Origin: CAXBCP01 sp047638395
GTDB taxonomy: Bacteria; Pseudomonadota; Alphaproteobacteria; MPNO01; UBA830
Assembly: GCA_047638395.1 (NCBI GenBank)
Contig: JBLIMV010000026.1
Span: 1-64,000 of the forward strand
DNA length: 64,000 bases
Direction: 5' to 3'
Part shown: in pieces, positions 26,035 through 34,655 of the stretch
Layout of the letters: each line of letters opens with the position of its first letter
Position numbering within the stretch: the stretch's first letter is position 1
The notes under the pieces: model-generated
What the model saw: only the letters and a program-made list of their open reading frames with translations
Databases searched by the model: none
What the model was told of the DNA's origin: nothing
Translations under genes and position numbers: made by a program

Positions 26035-28014
26035 TCAGATCGATTTCAGAAATTCGATCAACGCATCCTTGTCCGCCTCCGACAGCTCAACGCCCTGAAT
26101 GCGGCGCGAATGTCCCTTGTTCGAATTCCCGAATTTGGACGTATCCAGCAGCGTCGATCCATAGGCGTCGGGCGCACACCTGTTGTCCGGCCCCAGCGCA
26201 GAGACAAAACCCACATCCTTCGGATCGAACTCGGGATTACCGACACAGATATGGGCAGCGCGTTCGGCATCTGGCGTCAGCATCTGGCGCAGGCTCGCAA
26301 CCGAGCCGTTATGCAGATACGGCGCGGTCGCCCAGATCCCGGTCAATGGCCGCGCCTTATAGCGCAGAAACTTGTCTTTCGCCGGATAAGGCGGATCGGT
26401 CTCGTTTGAGTTTGAGCGGCTGCGGTAGATGCCACCGATGCCATCGAAAAACGCATCGCCGGCAATGACCCCCAGCACCACGGTGCGCAGCGGCTCGGCG
26501 CGGTGGGCGAAAAAATCACCGTAGCGGTCACCGGTCAGGATGCCTTTTCGGGTGCCCTTGAGCTGGCCGGTTTTCCACCGCCTGCCACTGGTCGGATTGG
26601 TGGGCACGATGAAATTACCGGCCGCCACGGGATCGGTGCCGATCGCCGCAACCGGAATCATCCGCGACTGATACGGCTTTCCCTGGTCTGCGCGCGCAAC
26701 GTATGTGTGGCACGCGGCGCATTTCACCCCGGTATCGGTTTCGCCGAGATAGATCGCTTTGCCGCGCGCGATTTTTGCGCCATCCAGCGTCCCCAGCACC
26801 TTTTCGGGCCATTTGGGAGAGCGCAGCGCGCTGAGCCAGTGTTCAATCGATCCGATATTGAGCATTTTGACCGAGGAATCGTACCCGCCAAGCTGTGCGC
26901 CGCGTCTTTTGCCGATCAGCGGCGGCGCCAGCTTGCCCGGTGTGCGCAGGGCCTGGCGGGCAAACGCCACGCCGTCGCCCTTGGGCGTCACGTCCACATG
27001 GCCATACACGCCGACGACCTCGCCCACATTGCGCCCCAGCGGGCCGAGACCAAAGCGCTGGTTATCGACCGCACCATTCCACTGCACGACGTCGGACTGC
27101 GGCGTCCCCCACAGAAACGGATAACTGACCGGCGCGTTTGCCGGATAGATATTGTCGGTCTCCTTGGTCGCGAACACCGCGACCTCGTTCAGGATCGCGC
27201 CCAGCGCATCGAGCCTGCCTTTGCCATAGGCCGGGAAAATATCTGTCTTTTTGGAATAATTCCGCACGTTCCGGCGATGAATGCGCAGACGCTGCTGTTT
27301 CACTGCCTCAAACAGGGCTGTTTTGCTCTCCGGTGAATACCCGCCTTTGAGCACGCGGCGCGCAAACCGGTCGTACTGTGCATCGGCGGCTTTAACAATT
27401 TCAGGCTTGTCGTTGCGTTTCTTGATCGTGCGGTGATCCATCGAACACAGCGCGTTTGCCAGCCCGACGTTGAGTGCCTGCAGGTCGGCCAGTGTCGGCG
27501 CGCCGTCGACCAGCACCTTGCGGCCGCCCAGAACCATCTGATTGGTGTGACAGGCAGCACAGGTCGGCCCCATAAAATCACCATCCGCGGTAAGCGTTTT
27601 CGCAAACCCGATGGGCAGACCGTCCGGATTCCAGTCCGGATCGGCCGGAGCCGGCGTGTAACCGAGACTGCGCAGATGCGCCGGGTCGGCGAACCGCTTC
27701 CAGCCGCCCTTATTCAGCGATGTGTCGGGAGTCCCGACGCAGTTCCGTTCCGCCATTTCCAGGTTCAGGAACCAGTCATAGGGGATCAGCGCAGAGCCCT
27801 GGGGCGTAAACCAGTAAGCCCGGCGCAACTCGTCGTTCCAGCCCTGGGACAGCTTGTACCAGTCGGTGCCGGGCACCTTTTTCAGACCGTCAAAATCCGC
27901 CTCGGCTTTCAGATCCGGCTCAACCTCCCGGTCACCGATCTCTACCTCGTAGGAACACCCGACAACGATGAACATCGCCGCAACGGCGAGACCCAGATTA
28001 TATGCGATACGCAT
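26035..28014 (-). CDS. Diheme cytochrome c lipoprotein, RoxA/cytochrome c peroxidase-like
   Basis: 659 residues from ATG at 28014, with GAGGGTGGC upstream. The N-terminus MRIAYNLGLAVAAMFIVVGC ends in a lipobox Cys20. Two heme sites: CAACH at residue 152 and a second VKCAACHTYVARA in the C-terminal half. RPLTGIWATAPYLHNGSVAS is shared with the di-heme peroxidase and rubber oxygenase RoxA groups. A pair of distant CxxCH sites and length near 660-690 fit RoxA-like proteins better than classical 340-residue CcpA. Exported to the periplasm or outer surface. It converges on the molybdoenzyme gene with a 19-base gap. Confidence 0.82.
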   Translation of the reverse strand: MRIAYNLGLAVAAMFIVVGCSYEVEIGDREVEPDLKAEADFDGLKKVPGTDWYKLSQGWNDELRRAYWFTPQGSALIPYDWFLNLEMAERNCVGTPDTSLNKGGWKRFADPAHLRSLGYTPAPADPDWNPDGLPIGFAKTLTADGDFMGPTCAACHTNQMVLGGRKVLVDGAPTLADLQALNVGLANALCSMDHRTIKKRNDKPEIVKAADAQYDRFARRVLKGGYSPESKTALFEAVKQQRLRIHRRNVRNYSKKTDIFPAYGKGRLDALGAILNEVAVFATKETDNIYPANAPVSYPFLWGTPQSDVVQWNGAVDNQRFGLGPLGRNVGEVVGVYGHVDVTPKGDGVAFARQALRTPGKLAPPLIGKRRGAQLGGYDSSVKMLNIGSIEHWLSALRSPKWPEKVLGTLDGAKIARGKAIYLGETDTGVKCAACHTYVARADQGKPYQSRMIPVAAIGTDPVAAGNFIVPTNPTSGRRWKTGQLKGTRKGILTGDRYGDFFAHRAEPLRTVVLGVIAGDAFFDGIGGIYRSRSNSNETDPPYPAKDKFLRYKARPLTGIWATAPYLHNGSVASLRQMLTPDAERAAHICVGNPEFDPKDVGFVSALGPDNRCAPDAYGSTLLDTSKFGNSNKGHSRRIQGVELSEADKDALIEFLKSI

Positions 28015-28233
28015 GCCACCCTCATGTATAGCCACCCTCAAACGCGCGATACCGGGTCGATGCCTGCACCGGATCGGACGTGCAGAGACCAGATTGCCGC
28101 AGCCCCGCCGACGCTGCAATCCCCGGCTGCAAAAAGCCAATTGTCTTTAACCATAGTCACTGTCAGACTGGCGTTTCGCCGTGGGGGCGGTCCCTTATCC
28201 AGAGGGCAATTATAAAAAGAGTGCGGTAGTATC

Positions 28234-29022
28234 ATGCGTGTTTCCCTGAAGAATTCGATTTCCCTGAAAAACCTCGGTGCAGCGGCGATCCTTGCAACCG
28301 CGACGGTATTTGCCGGCGCGGCCAGCGCAGCAACAATCGTCCAGAACCAGTTATTCAGTTTCGGCGAAGCCGAGGCCAGCGTCACGGTCGCCGCAGGCGC
28401 AACCGATAGCGACACAAATCAACAAACATTCTCCTTCAGCAGCCTGTCCAAATTCAACACCGGGCTCGGCACGCTGAACTCCGTTTCATTCAACGTCTCG
28501 TGGACCGGCGAAGTCGAAGTCCGCCAGAGCGAACTCAACGCGTCCAGCAACTACTCGTTTACCCATTTATCGACCGTAACCTTCCGGGCGGATGGCATCA
28601 CGAACGGTGCGACTGCATCCGCGAGCGTTACAGATACCATTGTCGGACACCCTTTTTTCCCGATAAACGCGGTCGGTCCTCTCGATATCGCGGGTGGCGG
28701 GACATCTACGGAGACCAGTGCCGCGTTCCTCGCCCTGTTTTCGGGGCCTGGCAGCATCGCGTCTTCAATCGAGCTCGAGAATGTCGTCGACCTAACAGTC
28801 ACCTCAGGCGGCCCGGTATTTGCCGCGACGCGCGGCTGCCCGCCTTTTGGCTCGCCTGTCTGCGGCGCGTTTTCCGGTAACACCTTCCCCCAGGTCCGCG
28901 GCAACCTTCAAATCACTTATGACTACACCGAAGCCTCGGTCGCAATGTCCGCGCCCGGCGGCATGGCGCTGCTCGGCCTCGGTCTGATCGGCATGGGCGC
29001 CGCACGCCGCCGTCGCACTTAA
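28234..29022 (+). CDS. PEP-CTERM-type secreted protein
   Basis: 262 residues. Signal peptide NLGAAAILATATVFAGAASA; Ser/Thr/Asn-rich beta body; C-terminal sorting tail SAPGGMALLGLGLIGMGAAR plus Arg cluster, which is the PEP-CTERM layout with APG in place of Pro-Glu-Pro. The body resembles 'choice-of-anchor' surface proteins. Its 5' leader, including a GGGCAAT...AAA stretch and GTAGTA just before ATGCGT, recurs before the tectonin-like gene 1 kb downstream, so both may share regulation. Confidence 0.75.
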   Translation: MRVSLKNSISLKNLGAAAILATATVFAGAASAATIVQNQLFSFGEAEASVTVAAGATDSDTNQQTFSFSSLSKFNTGLGTLNSVSFNVSWTGEVEVRQSELNASSNYSFTHLSTVTFRADGITNGATASASVTDTIVGHPFFPINAVGPLDIAGGGTSTETSAAFLALFSGPGSIASSIELENVVDLTVTSGGPVFAATRGCPPFGSPVCGAFSGNTFPQVRGNLQITYDYTEASVAMSAPGGMALLGLGLIGMGAARRRRT

Positions 29023-29051
29023 GTTCAGCGCGGCGATCACGACAATTTCCG

Positions 29052-29150
29052 CCTAGCACGCCCCCGTATCGGTCTCCGCCCGCGCTCTGCGCGCTCATCC
29101 ACGTGTGCTCGCGCCCCGGCGCGAAGGTCGGAAACGGCAGTTCAGCGTCG
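29052..29150 (-). pseudogene. 3' remnant of a DUF4329-type gene
   Basis: About 95 bp match the 3' end of the gene at 30399-30965. Both contain GCCTAGCACGC, GTATC, GTCTCCGCCCGCG, CGTGTG and CGCCCCGG...GCGAAGG in order. On the minus strand the remnant still reads TFAPGREHTW, against AFAPGREHTL in the intact gene. Nothing of the remaining gene is present. Confidence 0.7.
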
Positions 29151-29269
29151 ATCGGGGACACCCGGCGCATAAAAATTATCTTTTGGCTATCGTTCCGGTG
29201 GGACAAAGTGCATACCCGGCAAACAGCTCTTTTTACAGGGGCAATCAATAAACATAGTTGGGTAGTAGT

Positions 29270-30289
29270 ATGCGTCTTTCCTTTAAGGGTCCGGGCAACA
29301 TTTTCAGACAGACCATTGGCAAAACGCTGGCCGCGGCAGCGATTCTGATCGCCGGCGCGACCCTCGGCGACGCGCCCAATGCTCAGGTTTGGGGAGGGGG
29401 CGCAAACAGTCCGCCCGCCCGGGATTGCAGTCGTCTGAAAGGGTTGGCGCACACCGAGTGCCAGTTGCAGAATACCGCAGATCGGGAACGGCATAAGCTA
29501 CAGAACAGGCCTCCGCCGCCCAAAAAGGGGAAGCCCAAGGCGACGTCCACAGCCAGCAAGTGTCCGTCCTTCTCGACGAGGCCCCCGAGCAAACTCACTT
29601 GCAGGGTTTCGAACAACTCCGCCCGCGGATGCAGACCGGGCAAACCTAAAGGATGGAAAAAACTTTCCGGTGATGCGGTAGATATCGGCGCCGGCCCCGT
29701 CGGCAATATGTGGGCGATCAGCAAATCCGGTGAAGCAAAGCGCTTTTTGGCCGGCAAATGGAAAGGGCGGAAGATCAAGGGCACGCGTATCGACGCCGGG
29801 CGGCAGGGCCTGGCGTGTATGGTCGGCCCCAATTCAGAGCCCCACTGTTTTGTGACCAGAGGGAAACGACAGTTACCCGGTAAAGTGACCGATATCGGTG
29901 TCGGACCCAAGGGCCAAATCTGGGCGCTGGACGCCAAAAGGGCGAATTGCAATTATGGCATCCAGAAGTGGACCGGCAAAAAGTGGGAAAAGATAAGTGG
30001 TGGCGCGGTCCGCATAGATGTCGACCCCAAGGGCATGCCCTGGGTCATCAACTCGAACAACAATATTTTCCGGTACGACGGCGCTAAGTGGCACCAGCTT
30101 ATCGGCAGTGCCTGGGATATCGGCATCGGCGCCAAAGGTGAGGTATGGGTCGTCGGCTCGGATTACGCACCCTACAAATATGACGGCAAATATTGGGTCA
30201 AAACCCCCGGCCAGTTGAGCAGTATCAGCGTCCAGTCAAACGGCAAGCCGGTGGGGACGGATTTTCAGGGAAACGTTTACGCACAGTAG
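29270..30289 (+). CDS. Secreted tectonin-like beta-propeller protein
   Basis: 339 residues. A signal peptide (KTLAAAAILIAGATLGDAPNA) is followed by a proline/lysine-rich, Cys-containing linker (NRPPPPKKGKPKAT, SRLKGLAHTECQ) and about six tectonin repeats of roughly 35-40 residues, each with a G-A-V-D-I-G-x-G-x-x-G-x-x-W pattern (for example SGDAVDIGAGPVGNMWAIS, GKVTDIGVGPKGQIWALD, GSAWDIGIGAKGEVWVVG). Tectonin propellers bind carbohydrates or lipopolysaccharide in other systems. ATG at 29270 (MRLSFKG) parallels the start of the upstream PEP-CTERM gene. Confidence 0.78.
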   Translation: MRLSFKGPGNIFRQTIGKTLAAAAILIAGATLGDAPNAQVWGGGANSPPARDCSRLKGLAHTECQLQNTADRERHKLQNRPPPPKKGKPKATSTASKCPSFSTRPPSKLTCRVSNNSARGCRPGKPKGWKKLSGDAVDIGAGPVGNMWAISKSGEAKRFLAGKWKGRKIKGTRIDAGRQGLACMVGPNSEPHCFVTRGKRQLPGKVTDIGVGPKGQIWALDAKRANCNYGIQKWTGKKWEKISGGAVRIDVDPKGMPWVINSNNNIFRYDGAKWHQLIGSAWDIGIGAKGEVWVVGSDYAPYKYDGKYWVKTPGQLSSISVQSNGKPVGTDFQGNVYAQ

Positions 30290-30398
30290 CGGCAGCCTCC
30301 GGATCATCGCCGTCTGATGCGCGCCTGAGCGTCGCGTTCGTCCGTGACGATTAGGAAACGGTTAGCCAGATCCCGTCCGTCACCGGCCCGTCACCCGC

Positions 30399-30965
30399 CT
30401 AGCACGCTCCTGTATCAGTCTCCGCCCGCGCGCGGAGGCTGTTGAGCGTGTGTTCACGCCCCGGAGCGAAGGCAGGACATGGCCGGTAGGCCGGGTCGGC
30501 GGCCACGCAACCGACATCGCAGAGCAGGATGGATTTCCGTTCCTCGGCATCGTTGAGCCAGAGACGCCCGCCCGGCGTCGCGATATAGCCGTCGATCCCC
30601 TCCTCGATATCGCTTTCCAGATCGCCCAGTGACGGCACCTCGGTATCAGCGTCGCGGTCATATGCCCCATGCGTGTGCCAGGACGCCAGAACGTCGATAC
30701 CGGGCGGCGCGTCGTCCGGCTGGCAGCTATCCGCGTCCCCGGCTTCGGCCAGGGTGGCGACCAGATTTCCGTTCCGGTCGACACCGAACAGGCCGCAATA
30801 TTCGACGCCTTCGCGGATCGAGCGCGGTTGCAGCCAGTCGAAATGCGTCGCCGCGAATGTGTCCAGCTCATCGGTAAGATCGCTGCGGTCCTGTGCGGCG
30901 GCGGGTAACGGGGCGAAAACAACGAACAGGGCGCAGAGGATCAACGCAAAACCTGACGTTCTCAC
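30399..30965 (-). CDS. DUF4329 domain-containing secreted protein
   Basis: 188 residues from a GTG at 30965, with GAGG 8 bases upstream. Signal peptide TSGFALILCALFVVFAPLPA then AAQ. The core has EYCGLFGVDRNGNLVATLAE, DVLASWHTHGAYDRDAD and EGIDGYIATPGGRLWL, the DUF4329 pattern, whose HTH and following Asp resemble a JAMM-like metal site. Such domains occur as toxin-like C-terminal modules of secreted proteins; function here is unproven. The 5' end abuts a family 2 palindromic repeat. Confidence 0.78.
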   Translation of the reverse strand: MRTSGFALILCALFVVFAPLPAAAQDRSDLTDELDTFAATHFDWLQPRSIREGVEYCGLFGVDRNGNLVATLAEAGDADSCQPDDAPPGIDVLASWHTHGAYDRDADTEVPSLGDLESDIEEGIDGYIATPGGRLWLNDAEERKSILLCDVGCVAADPAYRPCPAFAPGREHTLNSLRARAETDTGAC

Positions 30966-30967
30966 CC

Positions 30968-31055
30968 TTATTCCCTCGGGCCTGTCCCGGGGGTCCATCG
31001 CAAGAGCGGGTCGGGTGCCGAAATGGACCCCCGGCACAAGGCCGGGGGAATAAAT
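30968..31055. repeat. Intergenic palindromic repeat, family 2
   Basis: TTATTCCCTCGGGCCTGTCC with GGGGGTCCAT faces AAATGGACCCCCGG and CAAGGCCGGGGGAATAA. It lies between the aldolase-like and DUF4329 genes, both on the minus strand, immediately upstream of the latter's start, so it may also affect its expression. Confidence 0.8.
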
Positions 31056-31081
31056 ATTTGGGTAATCCCGCCCCTGCCCCG

Positions 31082-31804
31082 TCAATCCAGCATGTCCGCG
31101 CACCCGGCGCGCGTCGCCCAGTATTCCCAGGCGCGGTAGAACGCCTTGTGGTTCGGGTCCATGTCGACACGCAGCGCAACCTCGCCGGGTGACAGGGGTT
31201 GAACACCGCCGAACTGCAGGGCGGTGGTCAGTATTTTCGCGTTGCGCGGCAGCATCACCGACACCCGCACGACCTCGGACAAATTGCGCCCGGTGGCGAC
31301 AAACCCGTGGCCACGCATCAGCACGATACGGCGCGACACCAGCGCTTCGGCCAGATCGCGGCCCTGGTCCATGTTCACGACCAGCAGCGTTGTGTCGCCG
31401 AAATTCTTCGCAATATCCCAGACCGGCGGCTCCGGCCCCATCAGGCCGGCCGAATGGATCACCGGCTGGAGCGGCTGGGACGTGATCGTGAATGGCAGCA
31501 CTTCCTCGGCATGGCTGTGGACGACGGCGTTTACATCCGGGTTCAGCTCATAGGTCGCGCCATGAATGAACCGCTCAAGATACGGATTGCGCGAATCCCC
31601 GTCGACCGGCGTGCCGTCCAGCTCAAACTCCATGATGTCGGCGCGCTGCACCAGTTCGGGGCTGCGCGAACACGACAGGTAATAGCGGTCCGGGTTATTC
31701 GGGTTGCGGAGGCTGACATGGCCATAGGCGTCGACCACGTTCTCATTCGCCAATATCCGGTTGGCGACAACGAGGTCGCGGAGCAGCGGTTCGATATCGA
31801 TCAT
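31082..31804 (-). CDS. Class II aldolase/adducin-family protein
   Basis: 240 residues. Zn-binding pattern: DAYGHVSLRNPNNPDRYYLS near residue 25, VVHSHAEEVLPFTITSQPLQ near 100, and VLMRGHGFVATGRNLSEVV near 165. The catalytic Glu of fuculose-type aldolases appears replaced in this subgroup, which includes decarboxylase-like members acting on hydroxyaromatic acids. AAGGGAACACC precedes the ATG. It is the downstream partner of a GMC oxidoreductase, 22 bases apart. Confidence 0.88.
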   Translation of the reverse strand: MIDIEPLLRDLVVANRILANENVVDAYGHVSLRNPNNPDRYYLSCSRSPELVQRADIMEFELDGTPVDGDSRNPYLERFIHGATYELNPDVNAVVHSHAEEVLPFTITSQPLQPVIHSAGLMGPEPPVWDIAKNFGDTTLLVVNMDQGRDLAEALVSRRIVLMRGHGFVATGRNLSEVVRVSVMLPRNAKILTTALQFGGVQPLSPGEVALRVDMDPNHKAFYRAWEYWATRAGCADMLD

Positions 31805-31826
31805 GGTGTTCCCTTTATATCGCCGT

Positions 31827-33479
31827 TTAGATGCCGGTTGCGGCGGGCAACGGATCGCGGCCGCGGATCATGTCGGCTGCTTTCTCCGCCATCATGATGA
31901 CCGGCGCATTGGTCGCCCCGGCGATCAGGTCCGGCATCACGGATGCATCGACCACGCGGAGATTTTCAACCCCGCGCACCCGCAGGTCGCCGTCGACCAC
32001 CGCCATGGGGTCGTCCGCCGCCCCCATCTTGCAGGTCCCGACAGGGTGATGAACGGTGATCATGGATTTGCGCACATGGGCATCGAGATCGGCATCGGAC
32101 TTGGCCTGCGCGCCGGGGGCAAGCTCATCGCCGGCAAAATCCTTGAGCGCATCGGAGGCGACCAGGTCGCGGATCATGCGCAGGCCGCGGCGCATCACGC
32201 CCCATTCTTCGTCGGTGCCGAGGAAGTTCTGATGAATTTCCAGCGCATCGCGTGGATCGGCGGAGGCAAGAGACAGATGCCCGCGGCTTGTCGGGCGCAT
32301 CGGCATGGCGCGGACCGAGAACGAATCCGCGAACGCCTTTTTGAATGGCGGCAGCCAGGGAGACGCCGTCGTCGTCGCGCCCATCCAGAACAGCAGCTGC
32401 ACATCCGGTGTGGGCTCACTCGCCTGGGATTTCAGAAACGCCGTGATGCCGAACGGCAGATCGGCGGCGAACCCGCCCTTGCCGAGATACGCCTTCACCA
32501 GCGCCATGCCGACCCGGTCGAGCCGCATGTTCCGCTGGAACGGCCCTCCCGATTTGCGGCGGAAGACCAATGCGGCCGACGTATGATCGCTGAGGTTTTT
32601 GCCGACGCCCGGCAGGTCGGCGACGACATCGATACCGTGCGCGTTGAGCTGCGCCGCTTCGCCGATACCTGACAGCATCAGCATCTGCGGCGAATTGATC
32701 GCCCCGCCGGTCAGGATCACCTCGCCCGCACTCACAGACAGGGTTTTGCCGCCCTTCGTGTAGGTGATACCCGTCGCCTCCTTCCCGCCTGAACTCTTGG
32801 CCATATCGATGCGCGATACCAGCGCGCCGGTGGCCACCGTCAGGTTCGGCCTCTTCAGCGCAGGGCGCAGATAGGCCGCAGCCGCACTCCAGCGCCGCCC
32901 GTCGCGGAGCGTCATCTGCATGCGGGCGAACCCTTCCGGGTTGGCGCCGTTGTAATCTTCGGTGGAGGGATACTGTCCGTCCCGCCCGGCGGTCAGAAAC
33001 GCCTCGCAGAGCGGGTCCTCGAAGGTCGACCAGCGTGTCGTCAGCGGGCCGCCCGTGCCGCGATGGGCGTCGGCGGCGCCTTCCCAGTCCTCGGCGCGGC
33101 AGAAATAGGGCAGCACGTTGGCAAACGACCAGCCCGGCAGGCCGAGCGATGCCCAGCGGTCGTAATCCGCCTGGTGACCATGGTAATACGCCATCGCGTT
33201 GATCGACGATGAGCCGCCGATCACTTTGCCGCGCGCGCATTCGATACGCCGGTCATCCATCTCGGCGGACGGTTCGGCGAAGTACATCCAGTCATGCATC
33301 CGCTTTTTGAGCATTTGGCCCCAGCCGAGCGGGATGTGAATCCACGGGTTTCGGTCCCAGCCACCGGCCTCGACCAGCAGTACTTTTACGTTCGGATCTT
33401 CGCTCAGCCGCCCGGCCAGCGTGCACCCGGCAGAGCCTGCGCCGCAGATGATGTAGTCAAAATTATCGGTTGTCGTCAT
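31827..33479 (-). CDS. GMC-family FAD oxidoreductase (choline dehydrogenase-like)
   Basis: 550 residues. FAD motif YIICGAGSAGCTLAGRLSED, GMC signature 1 around ARGKVIGGSSSINAMAYYHG, signature 2 in GGAINSPQMLMLSGIG, and active-site HHPVGTCKMGAADDPMAVVD near the C-terminus, then VVDASVMPDLIAGATNAPVIM. Cytosolic, no Tat signal. It oxidises primary alcohols in characterised relatives; the actual substrate is unknown. Operon with the class II aldolase-like gene. Confidence 0.94.
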   Translation of the reverse strand: MTTTDNFDYIICGAGSAGCTLAGRLSEDPNVKVLLVEAGGWDRNPWIHIPLGWGQMLKKRMHDWMYFAEPSAEMDDRRIECARGKVIGGSSSINAMAYYHGHQADYDRWASLGLPGWSFANVLPYFCRAEDWEGAADAHRGTGGPLTTRWSTFEDPLCEAFLTAGRDGQYPSTEDYNGANPEGFARMQMTLRDGRRWSAAAAYLRPALKRPNLTVATGALVSRIDMAKSSGGKEATGITYTKGGKTLSVSAGEVILTGGAINSPQMLMLSGIGEAAQLNAHGIDVVADLPGVGKNLSDHTSAALVFRRKSGGPFQRNMRLDRVGMALVKAYLGKGGFAADLPFGITAFLKSQASEPTPDVQLLFWMGATTTASPWLPPFKKAFADSFSVRAMPMRPTSRGHLSLASADPRDALEIHQNFLGTDEEWGVMRRGLRMIRDLVASDALKDFAGDELAPGAQAKSDADLDAHVRKSMITVHHPVGTCKMGAADDPMAVVDGDLRVRGVENLRVVDASVMPDLIAGATNAPVIMMAEKAADMIRGRDPLPAATGI

Positions 33480-33498
33480 ATCGCCGAAGTTATCCCCC

Positions 33499-33554
33499 GT
33501 GTTTCTGGAACTGTGTTTCTGGAACTGTGTTTTTGGAGCTGTGTTTCCTGAACT
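33499..33554. repeat. Four copies of a 14-bp unit
   Basis: GTGTTTCTGGAACT twice, then GTGTTTTTGGAGCT and GTGTTTCCTGAACT, between the GMC gene start (33479) and the stop of the iron-sulfur gene (33570). Two copies are perfect. Confidence 0.9.
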
Positions 33555-33569
33555 TTCAAAATCAGTCGC

Positions 33570-34547
33570 TTATTCGACCGCCCGCCGCCGCGCCAGCTTG
33601 GCGACCAGATTATCCGCGATGCCGGGGCGGCTCCATGGGCAGACCACCATGCACAATGCACAACCCAGGCGCTCGGCAAAATACGGGATGCATTTATCGA
33701 AATCGACGTACCACTTGGTATCGCCGCGCACCATGTGTTTGGATTCGGTAATCGCGCCCGGCGGACAGGCATCGGTGCAGACATGGCAGTTGATGCAAAA
33801 ATCGTCGGCACCGAAATTATCGGCCCGGTGCGCAACAAGCGGCATGTCGGTGCTGACGGCGGCGAGCCGGAAGTTCGATCCGAACTGCCGGTTGATGATT
33901 GAGCCGTGCTTGCCCAGCTCGCCCAGGCCCGCCGCGATCGCCGCCGGGATCATAAGGAGCGAATCCGCATCCGGTCCATGATGCGGCGTGGCATTGAACC
34001 CGAGCTCGCGGATGCAATTGGCAATCTTTTTCGATGCCCGTGCGCCGCGATTATACTGCTTGCGGACCTCGGTATTCGAATAATGGTTTCCCGGCCCCGG
34101 AGGTGCGTGCTTCATTTTCTCGTAATCCTGCGCCAGGCCGATCATGAGCAGGTTGGGCTCGGCGATCTCGAAACCGTCATAGACCCATAGCGGGTTCATC
34201 CGCGTAAAACCGACGATATCGGCTTCGTTGTCGAGCGCGATTTTCTCAACCAGCTCCGACCAGTCTGCCGGTGAGCGGTCCGATGGCGAGGCTGATTTCT
34301 CAATCATGCCGGGGCCGGTATCGCCGACATCGCCCCAATCCGTGCCGCCGTCGCGCTGGGTAATAAACCGGTTCATCACGAACTCACGCAGCACGCCGTG
34401 GCTCTGTTGTTCGGGCGGGTGCCAGAAAAACGGCGATGGCGGGCGTGGCACTGTTTCACCGAGGCCGTTCACCGTATTGCCTGATACATCAGGAAACTGC
34501 GCCAGAATCTCGGGGTCGGGACGATAATCCGGATCGATTTTTTTCAC
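33570..34547 (-). CDS. RdhA/QueG-like 4Fe-4S protein
   Basis: 325 residues from GTG at 34547 (GGAG 9 bases upstream). The C-terminal ferredoxin part has CINCHVCTDACPPGAI and CIPYFAERLGCALCMVVCP, as in reductive dehalogenases and epoxyqueuosine reductase. The central region (DADSLLMIPAAIAAGLGELG, HGSIINRQFGSNFRLAAVST) matches the cobalamin-binding RdhA/QueG core. No Tat signal and no RdhB anchor, so it is of the soluble type. Whether it dehalogenates, demethylates or does something else is open. It is followed downstream by the GMC gene. Confidence 0.82.
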   Translation of the reverse strand: MKKIDPDYRPDPEILAQFPDVSGNTVNGLGETVPRPPSPFFWHPPEQQSHGVLREFVMNRFITQRDGGTDWGDVGDTGPGMIEKSASPSDRSPADWSELVEKIALDNEADIVGFTRMNPLWVYDGFEIAEPNLLMIGLAQDYEKMKHAPPGPGNHYSNTEVRKQYNRGARASKKIANCIRELGFNATPHHGPDADSLLMIPAAIAAGLGELGKHGSIINRQFGSNFRLAAVSTDMPLVAHRADNFGADDFCINCHVCTDACPPGAITESKHMVRGDTKWYVDFDKCIPYFAERLGCALCMVVCPWSRPGIADNLVAKLARRRAVE

Positions 34548-34655
34548 CGCAGAAATCTCCAGCCAGGGGGCGTAATTTGGGACAGCGCCCTACGGTAATC
34601 TCAATCCGCGCGGCTGTGAACACGACGAACAACAGGGCTGGGTCACATTATTGCC

